NCBI RefSeq assembly: GCF_032854445.1
Contig: NW_027017966.1
Coordinates: 186,001-250,000 of the forward strand
DNA length: 64,000 nt
DNA from: Liolophura sinensis
Taxonomy: Eukaryota > Mollusca > Polyplacophora > Chitonida > Chitonidae
Reading direction: 5' to 3'
Position numbers and translations under genes: made by a program. The notes under the pieces were generated by a model. The model saw only the letters and a list, made by a program, of their open reading frames with translations. It was not told where the DNA came from and made no database searches. Shown here piece by piece: positions 23,894 through 37,092 of this stretch (positions within the stretch are counted from its first letter, which is position 1; each line of letters begins with the position of its first letter).

Positions 23894-26093
23894 TCAAATC
23901 TTTGGGCCAAGCCCATTTAACTCACCCAACAAATGTCTTACTTCTAAGTCGAAGACAATCTCAATGTCTTTATCTACATGTAGAAAAACCACACCATTTG
24001 TATATAAAAAAAACAAAAGGTACTTGATACAATCCGCTGTAAAAAGTACAATTGAACACTGACCCACATCAATAAGGTGCCAAAGGATGCGCAATTGGGC
24101 CAGGCATCTCCAGCTGTTGAAAAATTGCAAATTTCCTTGGTTTCCATGGAGTAAGAGCCGTTGCTGGGCACGTGATCTTGACATCATTGATTATTCATTT
24201 GTGGCTACAGCCAAAAGTATTGGTCGGAGAGCAACGCGGTTTGCACCATTCGATTTCTCGTCACAAAATACGTCGGATTAGCCTCTTACCAGCAGCATTG
24301 GAACAGTTTTTCCACTTTTGGATTTTTGCCTGGTCATTTTGCTAATTGAAATCGGCTACTTTAACTATGTACAATCGCGACTGGTCATTACTATATTCAA
24401 CATTTCATTATAAGTTATGTGCCCTTCGGTAGCCCAGACGACGTCAAATCTTTGGGCCAAGCCCATTTAACTCACCCAGCAAATGTCTTACTTCTAAGTC
24501 GAAGACAAACTCAATGTCTTTATCTACATGTAGAAAAACCACACCATTTGTATATAAAAAAAACACAAGGTACTTGATACAACCCGCTGTAAAAAGTACA
24601 ATTGAACACTGACCCACATCAATAAGGTGCCAAAGGATGCGCAATTGGGCCAGGCATCTCCAGCTGTTGAAAAATTGCAAATTTCCTTGGTTTCCATGGA
24701 GTAAGAGCCGTTGCTGGGCACGTGATCTTGACATCATTGATTATTCATTTGTGGCTACAGCCAAAAGTATTGGTCGGAGAGCAACGCGGTTTGCACCATT
24801 CGATTTCTCGTCACAAAATACGTCGGATTAGCCTCTTACCAGCAGCATTGGAACAGTTTTTCCACTTTTGGATTTTTGCCTGGTCTTTTTGCTAATTGAA
24901 ATCGGCTACTTTAACTATGTACAATCGCGACTGGTCATTACTATATTCAACATTTCATTATAAGTTATGTGCCCTTCGGTAGCCCAGACGACGTCAAATC
25001 TTTGGGCCAAGCCCATTTAACTCACCCAGCAAATGTCTTACTTCTAAGTCGAAGACAAACTCAATGTCTTTATCTACATGTAGAAAAACCACACCATTTG
25101 TATATAAAAAAAACACAAGGTACTTGATACAACCCGCTGTAAAAAGTACAATTGAACACTGACCCACATCAATAAGGTGCCAAAGGATGCGCAATTGGGC
25201 CAGGCATCTCCAGCTGTTGAAAAATTGCAAATTTCCTTGGTTTCCATGGAGTAAGAGCCGTTGCTGGGCACGTGATCTTGACATCATTGATTATTCATTT
25301 GTGGCTACAGCCAAAAGTATTGGTCGGAGAGCAACGCGGTTTGCACCATTCGATTTCTCGTCACAAAATACGTCGGATTAGCCTCTTACCAGCAGCATTG
25401 GAACAGTTTTTCCACTTTTGGATTTTTGCCTGGTCATTTTGCTAATTGAAATCGGCTACATTAACTATGTACAATCGCGACTGGTCATTACTATATTCAA
25501 CATTTCATTATAAGTTATGTGCCCTTCGGTAGCCCAGACGACGTCAAATCTTTGGGCCAAGCCCATTTAACTCACCCAGCAAATGTCTTACTTCTAAGTC
25601 GAAGACAAACTCAATGTCTTTATCTACATGTAGAAAAACCACACCATTTGTATATAAAAAAAACACAAGGTACTTGATACAATCCGCTGTAAAAAGTACA
25701 ATTGAACACTGACCCACATCAATAAGGTGCCAAAGGATGCGCAATTGGGCCAGGCATCTCCAGCTGTTGAAAAATTGCAAATTTCCTTGGTTTCCATGGA
25801 GTAAGAGCCGTTGCTGGGCACGTGATCTTGACATCATTGATTATTCATTTGTGGCTACAGCCAAAAGTATTGGTCGGAGAGCAACGCGGTTTGCACCATT
25901 CGATTTCTCGTCACAAAATACGTCGGATTAGCTTCTTACCAGCAGCATTGGAACAGTTTTTCCACTTTTGGATTTTTGCCTGGTCTTTTTGCTAATTGAA
26001 ATCGGCTGCATTAACTATGTACAATCGCGACTGGTCATTACTATATTTAACTTTTCATTATAAGTTATGTGCCCTTCGGTAGCCCAGACGACG
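23894..26093 (+). repeat. Nested 4-monomer HOR in copy A, unit 3 (M44-M47)
   Basis: This is the a-b-c-d order again. The only difference noted from unit 2 is CTATATTTAAC in place of CTATATTCAAC in the tail of M47 (about 26041-26051). Confidence 0.88.
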
Positions 26094-26643
26094 TCAAATC
26101 TTTGGGCCAAGCCCATTTAACTCACCCAACAAATGTCTTACTTCTAAGTCGAAGACAATCTCAATGTCTTTATCTACATGTAGAAAAACCACACCATTTG
26201 TATATAAAAAAAACACAAGGTACTTGATACAATCCGCTGTAAAATGTACAATTGAACACTGACCCACATCAATAAGGTGCCAAAGGATGCGCAATTGGGC
26301 CAGGCATCTCCAGCTGTTGAAAAATTGCAAATTTCCTTGGTTTCCATGGAGTAAGAGCCGTTGCTGGGCACGTGATCTTGACATCATTGATTATTCATTT
26401 GTGGCTACAGCCAAAAGTATTGGTCGGAGAGCAACGCGGTTTGCACCATTCGATTTCTCGTCACAAAATACGTCGGATTAGCTTCTTACCAGCAGCATTG
26501 GAACAGTTTTTCCACTTTTGGATTTTTGCCTGGTCTTTTTGCTAATTGAAATCGGCTGCATTAACTATGTACAATCGCGACTGGTCATTACTATATTCAA
26601 CTTTTCATTATAAGTTATGTGCCCTTCGGTAGCCCAGACGACG
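26094..26643 (+). repeat. Hybrid monomer M48 (a-type head, d-type body)
   Basis: It begins as type a (CACCCAACAA, GACAATCTC) but by the A-tract it reads AAACACAAGG and ends with TTAGCTTCTTACC and CTGCATT, as in type d. The switch lies between the AATCTC site (about 26155-26163) and CACAAGG (about 26214-26220). It also has a private AAAATGTAC. The identical hybrid recurs as M68 (37093-37642). Confidence 0.75.
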
Positions 26644-27261
26644 TCAAATCTTTGGGCCAAGCCCATTTAACTCACCCAGCAAATGTCTTACTTCTAAGTC
26701 GAAGACAAACTCAATGTCTTTATCTACATGTAGAAAAACCACACCATTTGTATATAAAAAAATCACAAGGTACTTGATACAACCCGCTGTAAAAAGTACA
26801 ATTGAACACTGACCCACATCAATAAGGTGCCAAAGGATGCGCAATTGGGCCAGGCATCTCCAGCTGTTGAAAAATTGCAAATTTCCTTGGTTTCCATGGA
26901 GTAAGAGCCGTTGCTGGGCACGTGATCTTGACATCATTGATTATTCATTTGTGGCTACAGCCAAAAGTATTGGTCGGAGAGCAACGCGGTTTGCACCATT
27001 CGATTTCTCGTCACAAAATACGTCGGATTAGCCTCTTACCAGCAGCATTGGAACAGTTTTTCCACTTTTGGATTTTTGCCTGGTCATTTTGCTAATTGAA
27101 ATCGGCTACATTAACTATGTACAATCGCGACTGGTCATTACTATATTCAACATTTCATTATAAGTTATGTGCCCTTCGGTAGCCCAGACGACGTCAAATC
27201 TTTGGGCCAAGCCCATTTAACTCACCCAGCAAATGTCTTACTTCTAAGTCGAAGACAAACT

Positions 27262-27263
27262 CC
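27262..27263. other. Extra C in M50 relative to M70
   Basis: ACTCCAATG is found here where M70 and nearly every other monomer have ACTCAATG. Together with the T missing at 27617-27619 it restores the 550-bp length of M50. Confidence 0.85.
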
Positions 27264-27616
27264 AATGTCTTTATCTACATGTAGAAAAACCACACCATTT
27301 GTATATAAAAAAAACACAAGGTACTTGATACAATCCGCTGTAAAAAGTACAATTGAACACTGACCCACATCAATAAGGTGCCAAAGGATGCGCAATTGGG
27401 CCAGGCATCTCCAGCTGTTGAAAAATTGCAAATTTCCTTGGTTTCCATGGAGTAAGAGCCGTTGCTGGGCACGTGATCTTGACATCATTGATTATTCATT
27501 TGTGGCTACAGCCAAAAGTATTGGTCGGAGAGCAACGCGGTTTGCACCATTCGATTTCTCGTCACAAAATACGTCGGATTAGCCTCTTACCAGCAGCATT
27601 GGAACAGTTTTTCCAC

Positions 27617-27619
27617 TTT
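27617..27619. other. One T missing in M50 tail relative to M70
   Basis: CCACTTTGG is found here instead of CCACTTTTGG. This and the extra C upstream are the only two differences found between the two 10,999-bp copies. Confidence 0.85.
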
Positions 27620-29393
27620 GGATTTTTGCCTGGTCTTTTTGCTAATTGAAATCGGCTGCATTAACTATGTACAATCGCGACTGGTCATTACTATATTCAA
27701 CTTTTCATTATAAGTTATGTGCCCTTCGGTAGCCCAGACGACGTCAAATCTTTGGGCCAAGCCCATTTAACTCACCCAACAAATGTCTTACTTCTAAGTC
27801 GAAGACAATCTCAATGTCTTTATCTACATGTAGAAAAACCACACCATTTGTATATAAAAAAAACAAAAGGTACTTGATACAATCCGCTGTAAAAAGTACA
27901 ATTGAACACTGACCCACATCAATAAGGTGCCAAAGGATGCGCAATTGGGCCAGGCATCTCCAGCTGTTGAAAAATTGCAAATTTCCTTGGTTTCCATGGA
28001 GTAAGAGCCGTTGCTGGGCACGTGATCTTGACATCATTGATTATTCATTTGTGGCTACAGCCAAAAGTATTGGTCGGAGAGCAACGCGGTTTGCACCATT
28101 CGATTTCTCGTCACAAAATACGTCGGATTAGCCTCTTACCAGCAGCATTGGAACAGTTTTTCCACTTTTGGATTTTTGCCTGGTCATTTTGCTAATTGAA
28201 ATCGGCTACTTTAACTATGTACAATCGCGACTGGTCATTACTATATTCAACATTTCATTATAAGTTATGTGCCCTTCGGTAGCCCAGACGACGTCAAATC
28301 TTTGGGCCAAGCCCATTTAACTCACCCAGCAAATGTCTTACTTCTAAGTCGAAGACAAACTCAATGTCTTTATCTACATGTAGAAAAACCACACCATTTG
28401 TATATAAAAAAAACACAAGGTACTTGATACAACCCGCTGTAAAAAGTACAATTGAACACTGACCCACATCAATAAGGTGCCAAAGGATGCGCAATTGGGC
28501 CAGGCATCTCCAGCTGTTGAAAAATTGCAAATTTCCTTGGTTTCCATGGAGTAAGAGCCGTTGCTGGGCACGTGATCTTGACATCATTGATTATTCATTT
28601 GTGGCTACAGCCAAAAGTATTGGTCGGAGAGCAACGCGGTTTGCACCATTCGATTTCTCGTCACAAAATACGTCGGATTAGCCTCTTACCAGCAGCATTG
28701 GAACAGTTTTTTCACTTTTGGATTTTTGCCTGGTCATTTTGCTAATTGAAATCGGCTACTTTAACTATGTACAATCGCGACTGGTCATTACTATATTCAA
28801 CATTTCATTATAAGTTATGTGCCCTTCGGTAGCCCAGACGACGTCAAATCTTTGGGCCAAGCCCATTTAACTCACCCAGCAAATGTCTTACTTCTAAGTC
28901 GAAGACAAACTCAATGTCTTTATCTACATGTAGAAAAACCACACCATTTGTATATAAAAAAAACACAAGGTACTTGATACAACCCGCTGTAAAAAGTACA
29001 ATTGAACACTGACCCACATCAATAAGGTGCCAAAGGATGCGCAATTGGGCCAGGCATCTCCAGCTGTTGAAAAATTGCAAATTTCCTTGGTTTCCATGGA
29101 GTAAGAGCCGTTGCTGGGCACGTGATCTTGACATCATTGATTATTCATTTGTGGCTACAGCCAAAAGTATTGGTCGGAGAGCAACGCGGTTTGCACCATT
29201 CGATTTCTCGTCACAAAATACGTCGGATTAGCCTCTTACCAGCAGCATTGGAACAGTTTTTCCACTTTTGGATTTTTGCCTGGTCATTTTGCTAATTGAA
29301 ATCGGCTACTTTAACTATGTACAATCGCGACTGGTCATTACTATATACAACTTTTCATTATAAGTTATGTGCCCTTCGGTAGCCCAGACGACG

Positions 29394-29942
29394 TCAAATC
29401 TTTGGGCCAAGCCCATTTAACTCACCCAACAAATGTCTTACTTCTAAGTCGAAGACAAACTCAATGTCTTTATCTACATGTAGAAAAACCACACCATTTG
29501 TATATAAAAAAACAAAAGGTACTTGATACAATCCGCTGTAAAAAGTACAATTGAACACTGACCCACATCAATAAGGTGCCAAAAGATACGCAATTGGGCC
29601 AGGCATCTCCAGCTGTTGAAAAATTGCAAATTTGTATGGTTTCCATGGAGTAAGAGCCGTTGCTGGGCACGTGATCTTGACATCATTGATTATTCATTTG
29701 TGGCTACAGCCAAAAGTAATGGTCGGAGAGCAACGCGGTTTGCACCATTCGATTTCTCGTCACAAAATACGTCGGATTAGCCTCTTACCAGCAGCATTGG
29801 AACAGTTTTTCCACTTTTGGATTTTTGCCTGGTCTTTTTGCTAATTGAAATCGGCGGCATTAACTATGTACAATCGCGACTGGTCATTACTATATTCAAC
29901 TTTTCATTATAAGTTATGTGCCCTTCGGTAGCCCAGACGACG
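29394..29942 (+). repeat. Short-type monomer M54 (549 bp)
   Basis: This is the counterpart of M34 at exactly +10,999 bp, including AAAAGTAATGG and ATCGGCGGCATT. Confidence 0.9.
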
Positions 29943-32142
29943 TCAAATCTTTGGGCCAAGCCCATTTAACTCACCCAACAAATGTCTTACTTCTAAGTCG
30001 AAGACAATCTCAATGTCTTTATCTACATGTAGAAAAACCACACCATTTGTATATAAAAAAAACAAAAGGTACTTGATACAATCCGCTGTAAAAAGTACAA
30101 TTGAACACTGACCCACATCAATAAGGTGCCAAAGGATGCGCAATTGGGCCAGGCATCTCCAGCTGTTGAAAAATTGCAAATTTCCTTGGTTTCCATGGAG
30201 TAAGAGCCGTTGCTGGGCACGTGATCTTGACATCATTGATTATTCATTTGTGGCTACAGCCAAAAGTATTGGTCGGAGAGCAACGCGGTTTGCACCATTC
30301 GATTTCTCGTCACAAAATACGTCGGATTAGCCTCTTACCAGCAGCATTGGAACAGTTTTTCCACTTTTGGATTTTTGCCTGGTCATTTTGCTAATTGAAA
30401 TCGGCTACTTTAACTATGTACAATCGCGACTGGTCATTACTATATTCAACATTTCATTATAAGTTATGTGCCCTTCGGTAGCCCAGACGACGTCAAATCT
30501 TTGGGCCAAGCCCATTTAACTCACCCAGCAAATGTCTTACTTCTAAGTCGAAGACAAACTCAATGTCTTTATCTACATGTAGAAAAACCACACCATTTGT
30601 ATATAAAAAAAACACAAGGTACTTGATACAACCCGCTGTAAAAAGTACAATTGAACACTGACCCACATCAATAAGGTGCCAAAGGATGCGCAATTGGGCC
30701 AGGCATCTCCAGCTGTTGAAAAATTGCAAATTTCCTTGGTTTCCATGGAGTAAGAGCCGTTGCTGGGCACGTGATCTTGACATCATTGATTATTCATTTG
30801 TGGCTACAGCCAAAAGTATTGGTCGGAGAGCAACGCGGTTTGCACCATTCGATTTCTCGTCACAAAATACGTCGGATTAGCCTCTTACCAGCAGCATTGG
30901 AACAGTTTTTCCACTTTTGGATTTTTGCCTGGTCTTTTTGCTAATTGAAATCGGCTACTTTAACTATGTACAATCGCGACTGGTCATTACTATATTCAAC
31001 ATTTCATTATAAGTTATGTGCCCTTCGGTAGCCCAGACGACGTCAAATCTTTGGGCCAAGCCCATTTAACTCACCCAGCAAATGTCTTACTTCTAAGTCG
31101 AAGACAAACTCAATGTCTTTATCTACATGTAGAAAAACCACACCATTTGTATATAAAAAAAACACAAGGTACTTGATACAACCCGCTGTAAAAAGTACAA
31201 TTGAACACTGACCCACATCAATAAGGTGCCAAAGGATGCGCAATTGGGCCAGGCATCTCCAGCTGTTGAAAAATTGCAAATTTCCTTGGTTTCCATGGAG
31301 TAAGAGCCGTTGCTGGGCACGTGATCTTGACATCATTGATTATTCATTTGTGGCTACAGCCAAAAGTATTGGTCGGAGAGCAACGCGGTTTGCACCATTC
31401 GATTTCTCGTCACAAAATACGTCGGATTAGCCTCTTACCAGCAGCATTGGAACAGTTTTTCCACTTTTGGATTTTTGCCTGGTCATTTTGCTAATTGAAA
31501 TCGGCTACATTAACTATGTACAATCGCGACTGGTCATTACTATATTCAACATTTCATTATAAGTTATGTGCCCTTCGGTAGCCCAGACGACGTCAAATCT
31601 TTGGGCCAAGCCCATTTAACTCACCCAGCAAATGTCTTACTTCTAAGTCGAAGACAAACTCAATGTCTTTATCTACATGTAGAAAAACCACACCATTTGT
31701 ATATAAAAAAAACACAAGGTACTTGATACAATCCGCTGTAAAAAGTACAATTGAACACTGACCCACATCAATAAGGTGCCAAAGGATGCGCAATTGGGCC
31801 AGGCATCTCCAGCTGTTGAAAAATTGCAAATTTCCTTGGTTTCCATGGAGTAAGAGCCGTTGCTGGGCACGTGATCTTGACATCATTGATTATTCATTTG
31901 TGGCTACAGCCAAAAGTATTGGTCGGAGAGCAACGCGGTTTGCACCATTCGATTTCTCGTCACAAAATACGTCGGATTAGCTTCTTACCAGCAGCATTGG
32001 AACAGTTTTTCCACTTTTGGATTTTTGCCTGGTCTTTTTGCTAATTGAAATCGGCTGCATTAACTATGTACAATCGCGACTGGTCATTACTATATTCAAC
32101 TTTTCATTATAAGTTATGTGCCCTTCGGTAGCCCAGACGACG
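29943..32142 (+). repeat. Nested 4-monomer HOR in copy B, unit 1 (M55-M58)
   Basis: This is the a-b-c-d order of 2,200 bp, matching M35-M38 at the 10,999-bp offset at every site checked. Confidence 0.87.
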
Positions 32143-32692
32143 TCAAATCTTTGGGCCAAGCCCATTTAACTCACCCAACAAATGTCTTACTTCTAAGTCG
32201 AAGACAATCTCAATGTCTTTATCTACATGTAGAAAAACCACACCATTTGTATATAAAAAAAACAAAAGGTACTTGATACAATCCGCTGTAAAAAGTACAA
32301 TTGAACACTGACCCACATCAATAAGGTGCCAAAGGATGCGCAATTGGGCCAGGCATCTCCAGCTGTTGAAAAATTGCAAATTTCCTTGGTTTCCATGGAG
32401 TAAGAGCCGTTGCTGGGCACGTGATCTTGACATCATTGATTATTCATTTGTGGCTACAGCCAAAAGTATTGGTCGGAGAGCAACGCGGTTTGCACCATTC
32501 GATTTCTCGTCACAAAATACGTCGGATTAGCCTCTTACCAGCAGCATTGGAACAGTTTTTCCACTTTTGGATTTTTGCCTGGTCTTTTTGCTAATTGAAA
32601 TCGGCTGCATTAACTATGTACAATCGCGACTGGTCATTACTATATTCAACTTTTCATTATAAGTTATGTGCCCTTCGGTAGCCCAGACGACG

Positions 32693-34892
32693 TCAAATCT
32701 TTGGGCCAAGCCCATTTAACTCACCCAACAAATGTCTTACTTCTAAGTCGAAGACAATCTCAATGTCTTTATCTACATGTAGAAAAACCACACCATTTGT
32801 ATATAAAAAAAACAAAAGGTACTTGATACAATCCGCTGTAAAAAGTACAATTGAACACTGACCCACATCAATAAGGTGCCAAAGGATGCGCAATTGGGCC
32901 AGGCATCTCCAGCTGTTGAAAAATTGCAAATTTCCTTGGTTTCCATGGAGTAAGAGCCGTTGCTGGGCACGTGATCTTGACATCATTGATTATTCATTTG
33001 TGGCTACAGCCAAAAGTATTGGTCGGAGAGCAACGCGGTTTGCACCATTCGATTTCTCGTCACAAAATACGTCGGATTAGCCTCTTACCAGCAGCATTGG
33101 AACAGTTTTTCCACTTTTGGATTTTTGCCTGGTCATTTTGCTAATTGAAATCGGCTACTTTAACTATGTACAATCGCGACTGGTCATTACTATATTCAAC
33201 ATTTCATTATAAGTTATGTGCCCTTCGGTAGCCCAGACGACGTCAAATCTTTGGGCCAAGCCCATTTAACTCACCCAGCAAATGTCTTACTTCTAAGTCG
33301 AAGACAAACTCAATGTCTTTATCTACATGTAGAAAAACCACACCATTTGTATATAAAAAAAACACAAGGTACTTGATACAACCCGCTGTAAAAAGTACAA
33401 TTGAACACTGACCCACATCAATAAGGTGCCAAAGGATGCGCAATTGGGCCAGGCATCTCCAGCTGTTGAAAAATTGCAAATTTCCTTGGTTTCCATGGAG
33501 TAAGAGCCGTTGCTGGGCACGTGATCTTGACATCATTGATTATTCATTTGTGGCTACAGCCAAAAGTATTGGTCGGAGAGCAACGCGGTTTGCACCATTC
33601 GATTTCTCGTCACAAAATACGTCGGATTAGCCTCTTACCAGCAGCATTGGAACAGTTTTTCCACTTTTGGATTTTTGCCTGGTCTTTTTGCTAATTGAAA
33701 TCGGCTACTTTAACTATGTACAATCGCGACTGGTCATTACTATATTCAACATTTCATTATAAGTTATGTGCCCTTCGGTAGCCCAGACGACGTCAAATCT
33801 TTGGGCCAAGCCCATTTAACTCACCCAGCAAATGTCTTACTTCTAAGTCGAAGACAAACTCAATGTCTTTATCTACATGTAGAAAAACCACACCATTTGT
33901 ATATAAAAAAAACACAAGGTACTTGATACAACCCGCTGTAAAAAGTACAATTGAACACTGACCCACATCAATAAGGTGCCAAAGGATGCGCAATTGGGCC
34001 AGGCATCTCCAGCTGTTGAAAAATTGCAAATTTCCTTGGTTTCCATGGAGTAAGAGCCGTTGCTGGGCACGTGATCTTGACATCATTGATTATTCATTTG
34101 TGGCTACAGCCAAAAGTATTGGTCGGAGAGCAACGCGGTTTGCACCATTCGATTTCTCGTCACAAAATACGTCGGATTAGCCTCTTACCAGCAGCATTGG
34201 AACAGTTTTTCCACTTTTGGATTTTTGCCTGGTCATTTTGCTAATTGAAATCGGCTACATTAACTATGTACAATCGCGACTGGTCATTACTATATTCAAC
34301 ATTTCATTATAAGTTATGTGCCCTTCGGTAGCCCAGACGACGTCAAATCTTTGGGCCAAGCCCATTTAACTCACCCAGCAAATGTCTTACTTCTAAGTCG
34401 AAGACAAACTCAATGTCTTTATCTACATGTAGAAAAACCACACCATTTGTATATAAAAAAAACACAAGGTACTTGATACAATCCGCTGTAAAAAGTACAA
34501 TTGAACACTGACCCACATCAATAAGGTGCCAAAGGATGCGCAATTGGGCCAGGCATCTCCAGCTGTTGAAAAATTGCAAATTTCCTTGGTTTCCATGGAG
34601 TAAGAGCCGTTGCTGGGCACGTGATCTTGACATCATTGATTATTCATTTGTGGCTACAGCCAAAAGTATTGGTCGGAGAGCAACGCGGTTTGCACCATTC
34701 GATTTCTCGTCACAAAATACGTCGGATTAGCTTCTTACCAGCAGCATTGGAACAGTTTTTCCACTTTTGGATTTTTGCCTGGTCTTTTTGCTAATTGAAA
34801 TCGGCTGCATTAACTATGTACAATCGCGACTGGTCATTACTATATTCAACTTTTCATTATAAGTTATGTGCCCTTCGGTAGCCCAGACGACG
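32693..34892 (+). repeat. Nested 4-monomer HOR in copy B, unit 2 (M60-M63)
   Basis: This is the a-b-c-d order of 2,200 bp, matching M40-M43 at the 10,999-bp offset. It follows the single hybrid monomer M59. Confidence 0.87.
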
Positions 34893-37092
34893 TCAAATCT
34901 TTGGGCCAAGCCCATTTAACTCACCCAACAAATGTCTTACTTCTAAGTCGAAGACAATCTCAATGTCTTTATCTACATGTAGAAAAACCACACCATTTGT
35001 ATATAAAAAAAACAAAAGGTACTTGATACAATCCGCTGTAAAAAGTACAATTGAACACTGACCCACATCAATAAGGTGCCAAAGGATGCGCAATTGGGCC
35101 AGGCATCTCCAGCTGTTGAAAAATTGCAAATTTCCTTGGTTTCCATGGAGTAAGAGCCGTTGCTGGGCACGTGATCTTGACATCATTGATTATTCATTTG
35201 TGGCTACAGCCAAAAGTATTGGTCGGAGAGCAACGCGGTTTGCACCATTCGATTTCTCGTCACAAAATACGTCGGATTAGCCTCTTACCAGCAGCATTGG
35301 AACAGTTTTTCCACTTTTGGATTTTTGCCTGGTCATTTTGCTAATTGAAATCGGCTACTTTAACTATGTACAATCGCGACTGGTCATTACTATATTCAAC
35401 ATTTCATTATAAGTTATGTGCCCTTCGGTAGCCCAGACGACGTCAAATCTTTGGGCCAAGCCCATTTAACTCACCCAGCAAATGTCTTACTTCTAAGTCG
35501 AAGACAAACTCAATGTCTTTATCTACATGTAGAAAAACCACACCATTTGTATATAAAAAAAACACAAGGTACTTGATACAACCCGCTGTAAAAAGTACAA
35601 TTGAACACTGACCCACATCAATAAGGTGCCAAAGGATGCGCAATTGGGCCAGGCATCTCCAGCTGTTGAAAAATTGCAAATTTCCTTGGTTTCCATGGAG
35701 TAAGAGCCGTTGCTGGGCACGTGATCTTGACATCATTGATTATTCATTTGTGGCTACAGCCAAAAGTATTGGTCGGAGAGCAACGCGGTTTGCACCATTC
35801 GATTTCTCGTCACAAAATACGTCGGATTAGCCTCTTACCAGCAGCATTGGAACAGTTTTTCCACTTTTGGATTTTTGCCTGGTCTTTTTGCTAATTGAAA
35901 TCGGCTACTTTAACTATGTACAATCGCGACTGGTCATTACTATATTCAACATTTCATTATAAGTTATGTGCCCTTCGGTAGCCCAGACGACGTCAAATCT
36001 TTGGGCCAAGCCCATTTAACTCACCCAGCAAATGTCTTACTTCTAAGTCGAAGACAAACTCAATGTCTTTATCTACATGTAGAAAAACCACACCATTTGT
36101 ATATAAAAAAAACACAAGGTACTTGATACAACCCGCTGTAAAAAGTACAATTGAACACTGACCCACATCAATAAGGTGCCAAAGGATGCGCAATTGGGCC
36201 AGGCATCTCCAGCTGTTGAAAAATTGCAAATTTCCTTGGTTTCCATGGAGTAAGAGCCGTTGCTGGGCACGTGATCTTGACATCATTGATTATTCATTTG
36301 TGGCTACAGCCAAAAGTATTGGTCGGAGAGCAACGCGGTTTGCACCATTCGATTTCTCGTCACAAAATACGTCGGATTAGCCTCTTACCAGCAGCATTGG
36401 AACAGTTTTTCCACTTTTGGATTTTTGCCTGGTCATTTTGCTAATTGAAATCGGCTACATTAACTATGTACAATCGCGACTGGTCATTACTATATTCAAC
36501 ATTTCATTATAAGTTATGTGCCCTTCGGTAGCCCAGACGACGTCAAATCTTTGGGCCAAGCCCATTTAACTCACCCAGCAAATGTCTTACTTCTAAGTCG
36601 AAGACAAACTCAATGTCTTTATCTACATGTAGAAAAACCACACCATTTGTATATAAAAAAAACACAAGGTACTTGATACAATCCGCTGTAAAAAGTACAA
36701 TTGAACACTGACCCACATCAATAAGGTGCCAAAGGATGCGCAATTGGGCCAGGCATCTCCAGCTGTTGAAAAATTGCAAATTTCCTTGGTTTCCATGGAG
36801 TAAGAGCCGTTGCTGGGCACGTGATCTTGACATCATTGATTATTCATTTGTGGCTACAGCCAAAAGTATTGGTCGGAGAGCAACGCGGTTTGCACCATTC
36901 GATTTCTCGTCACAAAATACGTCGGATTAGCTTCTTACCAGCAGCATTGGAACAGTTTTTCCACTTTTGGATTTTTGCCTGGTCTTTTTGCTAATTGAAA
37001 TCGGCTGCATTAACTATGTACAATCGCGACTGGTCATTACTATATTTAACTTTTCATTATAAGTTATGTGCCCTTCGGTAGCCCAGACGACG
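34893..37092 (+). repeat. Nested 4-monomer HOR in copy B, unit 3 (M64-M67)
   Basis: This is the a-b-c-d order of 2,200 bp, matching M44-M47, including the CTATATTTAAC variant leading into M68. Confidence 0.87.

Larger units (their letters stand above)
16885..27883 (+). repeat. 20-monomer HOR, copy A (10,999 bp)
   Basis: Every subtype-defining site I compared from M32 to M51 matches M52 to M71 exactly 10,999 bp downstream. Among the rare markers shared at that offset are AAAAGTAATGGTCGG and ATCGGCGGCATT in M34/M54, GGATTAGCTTCTTACC after M38/M58, M43/M63, M47/M67 and M48/M68, CTATATTTAAC before M48/M68, AAAATGTAC in M48/M68, and AAAATCACAAGG in M49/M69. The only differences found are an extra C at 27262-27263 and one T missing from the run at 27617-27619, both in M50. 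The left limit is set by the C/T mismatch at 16884 versus 27883. Confidence 0.93.
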
